From NCBI GenBank assembly GCA_946631535.1, contig CAMPAF010000156.1:1-7181 (forward strand): a stretch of 7,181 nucleotides of DNA, written 5' to 3'. The position numbers were made by a program, and so were the translations under genes. The notes beneath the pieces were generated by a model. The model was given only the letters and a program-made list of their open reading frames with translations. It had not been told where the DNA came from and made no database searches. This DNA is from an uncultured Verrucomicrobiota bacterium. GTDB taxonomy: Bacteria; Verrucomicrobiota; Kiritimatiellia; RFP12; UBA1067. This document shows, one piece after another, positions 1 to 5,181 of this stretch; the stretch's first letter is position 1; each line of letters starts with the position of its first letter.

Positions 1-1815
1 TGGCTCACGAACTACAAGCGGTTCAACGTGCTGCCCGAGAACAAGCGCCTCGACATCACGAAGGGCGACCTCGCCCACTTCGACACGTACATCACCGAGG
101 GCGACGTGCAGCGCGTCAAGATGTGGGGCTTCGACCACATCCGCCTCGGCTTCGACCAGATCGTGCTCGAGGAGGCGCCCGGCAAATACCGTGAGCGGAC
201 GATGCGGAAGCTCGTGGAGTTCGTCGGCTGGTGCCGCAAGCACAAGGTCAACGCCGTCCTCAACCTCCACAAGGCGATCGGCAACTACTGCGACATCCCG
301 GAGAAGAAACAGCTGCTCGACACGCCCGAGCTGCAGGATCGTTTTGTCGCGCTCTGGCTGGAGATCGAGCGCCGCTTCCACGACGCGCCCGAGGTCGCCT
401 TCGAGCTGCTGAACGAGGTGCGCGACGTCGACCCCGCGAAGTGGAACCGCCTCGCGGACCGCACGCTCAAGGCAATCCGCGAAGTGAACCCCGACCGCTG
501 GGTGGTGATCGGCTCCACGTGCTGGAACTCGCCCGGGAAGCTCGCCGCCCTCCAGGTCTGGGACGACCCGCGCGTCGTCTACACGTTCCACATGTACGCC
601 CCCCATCACTTCACGCACCAGCGCGGCGTGCTGCAGGCGGGCCCGCTCTACCAGAACGACGAGGTGCCGTACCCCGGCACGGACTTCGTACGCCGGGCGC
701 TGAAGCCGGCCGTCGACTGGGCCGCCGCCCATCCCGACAAGATCCTCTGGAACGGCGAGTTCGGCACGATCCGCCACATGAACCCGATGGCGCGCGCGGA
801 CTACATGCGCGACGTGGTGGCGGTCTGCAAGGAGGCCGGCATCCCCTGGTGCGTGTGGAACTACCTCTCCACGCCTAACGACGGCAACCGCTTCTCGCTC
901 GTGGACGACGTGACGCGCGATTTCCTCACGGACGACCTGCAGCTCGCCTGCCTCGGGAAGGGCGACGCGGCCGCGCGCGGCGAGCTGAAGTACATGGCCT
1001 TCAACATCTGGGGCAACTACTTCGGCAACCCCGTGTGCGAGCGCGACCTCAAGCAGGTGGGGTACGTGCTGCGCAACGCGCCGGACCTCGTGGGCATGCA
1101 GGAGGCGATGCCGGAGTTCTGGAGCTCGCGCCTCTTCGCGAAGCTGGGCGCGGACTACGGGATCGTGCGCAACGAGGGGAACCCCAAGATGGAGTACAAC
1201 CCACTCCTCTGGCGCAAGAGCCGCCTGGAGCTCATTGAGGGCGGCACGCACGTGTACGCCGACAATCCCGAGGGCTCGAAGGGCTTCGGCTGGGGCGTGT
1301 TCCGCGACAAGGCGACCGGCCGCACGTTCATCTCCTACTCCACGCACCTCTGGTGGAAGTGGAAGAAGCCGCAGGACCAGGAGATGCGCGTGCGCAACGC
1401 GCGCGAGCTGCTCGCGAAGATGGCCGAGCTCCAGAAGAAGTACAACTGCCCCGTGGTGGGCGGCGGCGACCTGAACTGCACGCGCGCGCACATGGAGAAG
1501 GGGCTTCTTACGCCGCTTCCCGACTGGGAGAAGGCCGGCTACGCGGACGCGCAGTACACGGTTCCCGGCGCCTCTCCGTATTCCTCCAACCACGGCGACC
1601 CGCGCCGTGACGCGGTCGGCAACTACCGCGGCTGGATACGTCCGGAGGCGGGCGACCCGAAGAATTCGCTCGACCACGTGCACTACACGACGAACGGCGT
1701 CGCGCCGATCGCGCTCGTCGTCGACCGCGCCCAGGACGCGCTGGAGGTCTCCGACCACTCGCCCGTGATCTTCACGTTCCGCATTTCAAAAGCACCCTTG
1801 GCGGATTCGCGCTAG
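1..1815 (+). CDS. GH5-family glycoside hydrolase fused to a C-terminal endonuclease/exonuclease/phosphatase (EEP) domain, 5' partial
   Basis: The reading frame is open from base 1 (W-L-T-N-Y-K-R-F-N...), so the true start, and any signal peptide, lies upstream; the GTG at 28 is only an internal codon. Residues are counted from that GTG. Residues 1 to about 310 look like a GH5 (beta/alpha)8 endoglycanase: Arg39 in HIRLGFD, His81 in NLHKA, the acid/base Glu130 in LLNEV, His188/Tyr190 in FHMYAP, the nucleophile Glu244 in WNGEFGT and Trp277 in CVWNY. A short linker of about 10 residues leads to an EEP fold at about 320-590: Asn in AFNIWGN, metal-ligand Glu359 in MQEAM, His440 in STHLWW, Asp481 and Asn483 in GGGDLN, Asp549-His550 in SLDHV, and Asp576-His577 in SDHSP. 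Both catalytic sets look complete. GH5 enzymes cleave beta-linked glycans; the GH5 subfamily and the EEP substrate (phosphodiester, phosphate ester or nucleic acid) cannot be assigned by eye. Codon use is strongly C/G-ending. The stop overlaps that of the convergent decarboxylase gene. Confidence 0.88.
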   Translation, partial: WLTNYKRFNVLPENKRLDITKGDLAHFDTYITEGDVQRVKMWGFDHIRLGFDQIVLEEAPGKYRERTMRKLVEFVGWCRKHKVNAVLNLHKAIGNYCDIPEKKQLLDTPELQDRFVALWLEIERRFHDAPEVAFELLNEVRDVDPAKWNRLADRTLKAIREVNPDRWVVIGSTCWNSPGKLAALQVWDDPRVVYTFHMYAPHHFTHQRGVLQAGPLYQNDEVPYPGTDFVRRALKPAVDWAAAHPDKILWNGEFGTIRHMNPMARADYMRDVVAVCKEAGIPWCVWNYLSTPNDGNRFSLVDDVTRDFLTDDLQLACLGKGDAAARGELKYMAFNIWGNYFGNPVCERDLKQVGYVLRNAPDLVGMQEAMPEFWSSRLFAKLGADYGIVRNEGNPKMEYNPLLWRKSRLELIEGGTHVYADNPEGSKGFGWGVFRDKATGRTFISYSTHLWWKWKKPQDQEMRVRNARELLAKMAELQKKYNCPVVGGGDLNCTRAHMEKGLLTPLPDWEKAGYADAQYTVPGASPYSSNHGDPRRDAVGNYRGWIRPEAGDPKNSLDHVHYTTNGVAPIALVVDRAQDALEVSDHSPVIFTFRISKAPLADSR

Positions 1816-3956
1816 GCGTGTAGGTGGGTTACGCGCGATTCTTCGTCACGGTTGAGGACTTCCACGAAGTAAGGGGCATGTCCGCCGCGGCAGAAGAGTC
1901 CGTGTACGGCATCGGCGCCGTCCGTGGCTATGACGTCGCGGATCAGGCGTATCATCGCCCTCGTGACGCGCAGTCCCGGAATGAATACCGGGATGCCTGG
2001 CGGATACGGCACGAGGAACTGCGAGGCGATGCGTCCTTCGGCCTCCTCGATCGGCACAAGCTCGCCGTCGCAGAGCGCGGCGTCGCGTGGCAGGACGACG
2101 GGCTGGTCGCCGACGGCCTCAGCGATGCGCGCGGCGCTGGCTGGCGAGGTGGACGCGGCGCCGATTAGCCCTTTGTGCTGGCGGCAGACTCGGTAAAGGT
2201 ACTCGAACTGCTCCTCCATCGTGCCTGCGGTCACGAGGAAGAGGACTGTCGTCGCGCTTGACTTCTCCCACTGGATGTGGGCCTTCAGGAGCGCCTTTTT
2301 GAAGGTGGCGCAGGCGGAGGTGGACTTGAGCATCAGCACGATCTTGAGCGGGTCCTTCATGTAGCCCGCGGCACGCCAGTCCGTCGTCCGCCCTGCGATT
2401 TCCTCAAGTCCGGCGAAGCAGGCGTTTTCCGGCTTGCCGCATGTGTCGGCCACGCGCTTGCGGAACGCCGCAGTCCAGCGCAGGCGCTCGTCGATCAGCT
2501 TCATGCCCTCAAGCCGCATCTGCACGCCTGCCACGTCGAGCGCGGCGAGGAACGGGTAGTGCGGCGAGGTGGAGTGCCAGTAGCGGAGAATCTCGTGGAG
2601 GTCGTGCGAGAACTTCTCGTAGCTGCCGCGTCCGTGCAGCTTGAAGCGCTTGCGCAGCCATCGGAAGCCGGGCGAAGCGTCGTCCTCGAGCAGCTGCTTG
2701 AAGCGCGTGGAGACGTGTATCATGGACGCCTGGGAGAACGCAGCGAGCGTCTTGTGGGTGGACTGCACGGAGAAGTGCGCGCCGCACGTCTCGTTCACGG
2801 CGTTGTAGCGCACGGTGTCGCCCTTGCCGCGTCCGAAGGTGTAGAAGGGATGGAAGTTCAGGTGGGCGGCCCACGCCTCGTCAGCGTAGAAGAGCACGCC
2901 TGCGCGCTCGCACAGGCGCGCTATGTCCCACACCGGATACAGCACGCCCTCGTAGGTACAGGTCGTGAGGACGAGCAGGCGCGGATTCGAGACCGACGCC
3001 AGGGTGCGCTGGATGTCAGGCAGCGCGACAGGCCCCCACACGCCGAGACGGGCGTTCCAGCGGGCCGGCAGGTAGTGCGGCACGGCGCCTGACGTGACCA
3101 CGGCATGGTGCACGCTCTTGTGGCAGTTGCGGTCGATCAGCACCGTCTCGCCTGGACGGAGCAAGGTCATGAGCATGGCCTTGTTGGAGGTGGAGGTGCC
3201 GTTGGTGATGTAGCAGCTCTGGGCGGTCCCGAAGATCTCGCTGCTGAGCCGCTGCGCCTCGGAGAGGGGCGTACGCGCCTCTGGGCTGGAGAGGTCGCCA
3301 AGAGACTCTACGGAAACGGAGAGGTCCGTGCGGAAGATGGTCTGGCCGAACGATTCGTAGAATCCTCGCAGGAACGGCGAGTTGGAGAAGGCGCGTCCGC
3401 CGTTGTGTCCGGGCGTGTGCCAGTTCGTGCCGGCCTTTGACGTCACGTAGTTGCGTAGCGCGGTAGAGAAGCGCGGCATCCAGAAGCTCTTGAAGAGGTG
3501 GACGATGCGCTCGTGGCACTTGTCGGGGTGGGTGAAGACGGAGAAGTCCTTCTTCGCCCAGCGCCGTGCGGGCAGCGGCACTTCCTTGTGGCCGGGGCGC
3601 GTGACCAGCACCTTGGGAATGGCGGGGAAGAAAAGCCTCATCCAGGCGCGGATGGGACGGCCCTCGATGTAGGAGGACATGAGGTCGTCGTCTATGAGGA
3701 AGAGGCAGCATGCGCGCCCGGCGTCCGTCAGCACGCCGCGCGGTCCGCCGCTGGTGAAGAGCGCCCGCGCCAGGTCGGCGGGTGCGTTGACGACAACCAG
3801 CTTCAGAGGCGGGTAGTCGAGAGGGCCGCGCGCGTCGAACGTCTCGCGGCAGAACTCCCGGAACGCGTCCGAAAGGCCATACTCCACAACCGGCAGGTTC
3901 TTTTCGTCCTGCCGATGCGGCTTGTGCAGGTAGAATACCGTCTGTGTACGGATCAT
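1812..3956 (-). CDS. Orn/Lys/Arg decarboxylase, PLP-dependent (fold type I), complete
   Basis: This 714-residue protein is close in length to the inducible lysine decarboxylase of E. coli (715) and has the family's domain order. An N-terminal wing/receiver-like domain (about 1-150) contains LFLIDDD and PAIPKVLVTRPGHKEVPLP. A linker leads to the large PLP domain with WHTPGHNGG (179-187), NGTSTSNK (252-259), DRNCHKS with the PLP-stacking His279, DEAW with Asp359 (expected partner of the pyridine nitrogen), and STHKTLAAFSQAS with the Schiff-base Lys402. The C-terminal domain carries VPYPPGIPVFIPG from residue 649. Family members decarboxylate lysine, arginine or ornithine to cadaverine, agmatine or putrescine, in the cytoplasm, often for acid resistance or polyamine supply; the substrate here cannot be told. 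The start at 3956 is chosen because AAGGA lies 6 nt upstream and a TATAAT box sits at 3995-3990. An in-frame ATG at 4292 would overlap the divergent gene and its promoter. ATA isoleucine codons (5 of 27 by eye) are more common than in the flanking GH5 and dnaE genes. Confidence 0.93.
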   Translation of the reverse strand: MIRTQTVFYLHKPHRQDEKNLPVVEYGLSDAFREFCRETFDARGPLDYPPLKLVVVNAPADLARALFTSGGPRGVLTDAGRACCLFLIDDDLMSSYIEGRPIRAWMRLFFPAIPKVLVTRPGHKEVPLPARRWAKKDFSVFTHPDKCHERIVHLFKSFWMPRFSTALRNYVTSKAGTNWHTPGHNGGRAFSNSPFLRGFYESFGQTIFRTDLSVSVESLGDLSSPEARTPLSEAQRLSSEIFGTAQSCYITNGTSTSNKAMLMTLLRPGETVLIDRNCHKSVHHAVVTSGAVPHYLPARWNARLGVWGPVALPDIQRTLASVSNPRLLVLTTCTYEGVLYPVWDIARLCERAGVLFYADEAWAAHLNFHPFYTFGRGKGDTVRYNAVNETCGAHFSVQSTHKTLAAFSQASMIHVSTRFKQLLEDDASPGFRWLRKRFKLHGRGSYEKFSHDLHEILRYWHSTSPHYPFLAALDVAGVQMRLEGMKLIDERLRWTAAFRKRVADTCGKPENACFAGLEEIAGRTTDWRAAGYMKDPLKIVLMLKSTSACATFKKALLKAHIQWEKSSATTVLFLVTAGTMEEQFEYLYRVCRQHKGLIGAASTSPASAARIAEAVGDQPVVLPRDAALCDGELVPIEEAEGRIASQFLVPYPPGIPVFIPGLRVTRAMIRLIRDVIATDGADAVHGLFCRGGHAPYFVEVLNRDEESRVTHLHA

Positions 3957-3969
3957 TTCATGTCCTTCT
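3957..3969 (-). promoter_or_regulatory. Ribosome binding site of the decarboxylase gene
   Basis: On the minus strand the bases before the ATG read AAGAAGGACATGAA. AAGGA is a good Shine-Dalgarno core, 6 nt from the start codon, and it decides in favour of the 3956 start over the far upstream ATG at 4292. Confidence 0.75.
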
Positions 3970-3989
3970 TGCCCTAGGCAAACGCCTTG

Positions 3990-3998
3990 ATTATACCA
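3990..3998 (-). promoter_or_regulatory. Extended -10 promoter of the decarboxylase gene
   Basis: The minus strand reads TGGTATAAT, a perfect TATAAT preceded by the TGn extension. A start of transcription about 7 nt downstream (near 3983) would give a leader of roughly 27 nt that contains the ribosome binding site. At a 17-nt spacing the -35 position reads TCCTGC, which does not resemble TTGACA, so the promoter would depend on the extended -10. The upstream part of this promoter overlaps that of the divergent DUF1116 promoter. Confidence 0.7.
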
Positions 3999-4010
3999 CA
4001 TGTCGCGGGG

Positions 4011-4044
4011 CGGCAGGATGTGGTATAATTGCCCTGCCGTTTTT
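4011..4044 (+). terminator. Possible intrinsic terminator or operator dyad overlapping the DUF1116 promoter
   Basis: CGGCAGG (4011-4017) pairs perfectly with CCTGCCG (4033-4039) across a 15-nt loop, and five Ts follow (4040-4044). This has the layout of a rho-independent terminator for plus-strand transcripts entering from the decarboxylase region (antisense to it). A transcript starting at the local promoter (about 4036) would lack the left arm and would not be terminated. The stem is short and the loop large, so coincidence or a protein-binding dyad remains possible. Confidence 0.35.
4021..4029 (+). promoter_or_regulatory. Extended -10 promoter of the DUF1116 gene
   Basis: TGGTATAAT matches the extended -10 consensus exactly. 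The predicted transcription start is near 4036, about 30 nt before the ATG at 4066. The bases at the expected -35 position (4001-4006, TGTCGC) do not match TTGACA. The box is the mirror image of the decarboxylase -10. Confidence 0.7.
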
Positions 4045-4048
4045 GATT

Positions 4049-4055
4049 GGCGAGG
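4049..4055 (+). promoter_or_regulatory. Ribosome binding site of the DUF1116 gene
   Basis: GGCGAGG ends 10 nt before the ATG at 4066. The GAGG core at 4052-4055 is a modest Shine-Dalgarno match with slightly long spacing, and it supports this ATG as the start. Confidence 0.5.
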
Positions 4056-4065
4056 CTGAAAGCAA

Positions 4066-5157
4066 ATGAACGAAGATGTGAAGACGTTGGCAGTTGGCCA
4101 GATAGGACCTGAGGCCAAGAAGATCATCGACGCGTCGGATCCGTATTGGGTCGACGTACGTCCCGCAGGCGAGTTCCTGCAGCTGCCGGAAAAGACCATA
4201 CTGCATTCGGGACCGCCCATCGCGTTCGAGCGGATGTGCGTGCTCCACCGGCGCGGCATGGCGAACGCATGCCTGTTCGAGGGCTGGGCCAACGATGTGG
4301 CCGAGGCGGAGGCAATGCTCTCGCGCGGCGAGGTGCGCGTTGCGGCGGCGATGGACTACGCCACGGTCGGCTCGGGAACTGGCATCGTGACGGCATCCGT
4401 GCCGCTCCTCGTCGTCGAGGACCGTGCGACTGGCCTGCGCGCTGGCGTGTTTCCCAGCGAGGGGCGTTTTGGCGGCGGTTTCTGCGGTTGGGGCGTGTAT
4501 TCGCCGGAGATAGCGGCGAACCTCGCGTACATGCGCGACGACCTCTTTCCTCCCCTGATGGCGGTGCTGAGGGACGTGGGCGGATTTCCTCTCAAGGCGC
4601 TGTTCGCCGAGGCGATACGCATGGGCGACGAGCTGCATTCCTGCCAGAAGGCGATCGACTGCCTCTTTACGCGGGCGATCATCCCATACGCGCTGAAGTG
4701 TCCGAACGCGGCGGAACTGCTATCATACTTCGCGACCGCTGACCGCTTCACCCACAACTTCGGCCAGGCGGCTAGCCGTGCGGCGCTCCTGGGAGTGGTT
4801 GCGGCGGGAGTGAAGGGAGCGCTCGTTGCGGCCGGCGGCAACGGGGTGGAATATGGTGTGAAGTTCGCCGACGATCCTGGCACGTGGCATACAGCTCCTT
4901 CGCCGATGATCGTTGGACCGTACCTGACACCCGGCGCGAAGAAGGAGAACCAGCTGCCGTGGATAGGCGACAGCTCGATCACCGAGTGCCGCGGCTGGGG
5001 CGGGCAGATACGTCCGATCAACCCTGCGCACGGCTGCGAGGGGACAGGCCCCGTCATCAACGGCGGGATGATCGACCGCAACGGCGGCTGGATGGGGGCC
5101 GGCTCCACGCGCATGCCCGACGCATGCTTCGACAAGGTGCGGTCCGCCCTGCGGTAA
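4066..5157 (+). CDS. DUF1116 family protein (AllG/YlbE-like), compact form
   Basis: This 363-residue protein has the landmarks I associate with DUF1116: WVDVRPAGEF (28-37), ILHSGPPI (45-52), an RMC near 56-58, VPLLVVEDRATG, the YSPEIAANLAYMRD segment, MGDELHS (186-192), GDSSITE (301-307) and a C-terminal GAGSTRMPDACFDK. In E. coli the member YlbE/AllG is a subunit of oxamate carbamoyltransferase with FdrA/AllF and YlbF/AllH, which exchanges oxalurate and carbamoyl phosphate in anaerobic allantoin breakdown. No partner genes are visible here, so that activity is not implied. The family usually runs to about 420 residues or more; here the stretch between GDSSITE and the final ING...GAG region is only about 20 residues, so an internal block of roughly 50-60 residues seems absent while both ends are kept. 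No signal peptide or membrane segment is evident. Six of 18 isoleucines are ATA, unlike the neighbouring dnaE. It is transcribed divergently from the decarboxylase and lies 24 nt before dnaE. Confidence 0.8.
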   Translation: MNEDVKTLAVGQIGPEAKKIIDASDPYWVDVRPAGEFLQLPEKTILHSGPPIAFERMCVLHRRGMANACLFEGWANDVAEAEAMLSRGEVRVAAAMDYATVGSGTGIVTASVPLLVVEDRATGLRAGVFPSEGRFGGGFCGWGVYSPEIAANLAYMRDDLFPPLMAVLRDVGGFPLKALFAEAIRMGDELHSCQKAIDCLFTRAIIPYALKCPNAAELLSYFATADRFTHNFGQAASRAALLGVVAAGVKGALVAAGGNGVEYGVKFADDPGTWHTAPSPMIVGPYLTPGAKKENQLPWIGDSSITECRGWGGQIRPINPAHGCEGTGPVINGGMIDRNGGWMGAGSTRMPDACFDKVRSALR

Positions 5158-5160
5158 ACA

Positions 5161-5169
5161 TGGTATAAT
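5161..5169 (+). promoter_or_regulatory. Extended -10 promoter of dnaE
   Basis: TGGTATAAT begins 3 nt after the DUF1116 stop codon. The expected transcription start is near 5176, only about 6 nt before the dnaE ATG at 5182. No -35-like hexamer is present (GGTCCG at 5141-5146), so the upstream part of the promoter would lie within the last codons of the DUF1116 gene. Confidence 0.65.
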
Positions 5170-5181
5170 GTGGCGCAAGCC

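Larger units (their letters stand above)
3990..4029. repeat. Perfect 12-bp inverted repeat carrying both divergent -10 boxes
   Basis: The left arm ATTATACCACAT (3990-4001) is the exact reverse complement of the right arm ATGTGGTATAAT (4018-4029), with a 16-bp GC-rich spacer (4002-4017). Each arm holds an outward-facing TGGTATAAT box, so the two promoters are mirror images over 12 bp. The symmetry extends 3 bp beyond the extended -10 consensus (the leading ATG). The dyad could be simply two strong promoters of the same type, or could also be an operator for a dimeric regulator. Confidence 0.85.

Noticed and set aside
2277..3092. 271-codon plus-strand open frame inside the decarboxylase gene
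   Set aside because: It is antisense to the PLP domain including the catalytic motifs. Long open shadow frames are expected in GC-rich genes, and its translation is low-complexity Arg/Val/Ala-rich with no recognisable fold.
3957..4292. In-frame N-terminal extension of the decarboxylase up to an ATG at 4292 (826 residues in total)
   Set aside because: It would read antisense through the DUF1116 start, both promoters and the ribosome binding site. The extra residues have no family resemblance, and the ATG at 3956 has a good AAGGA site and gives the normal family length.
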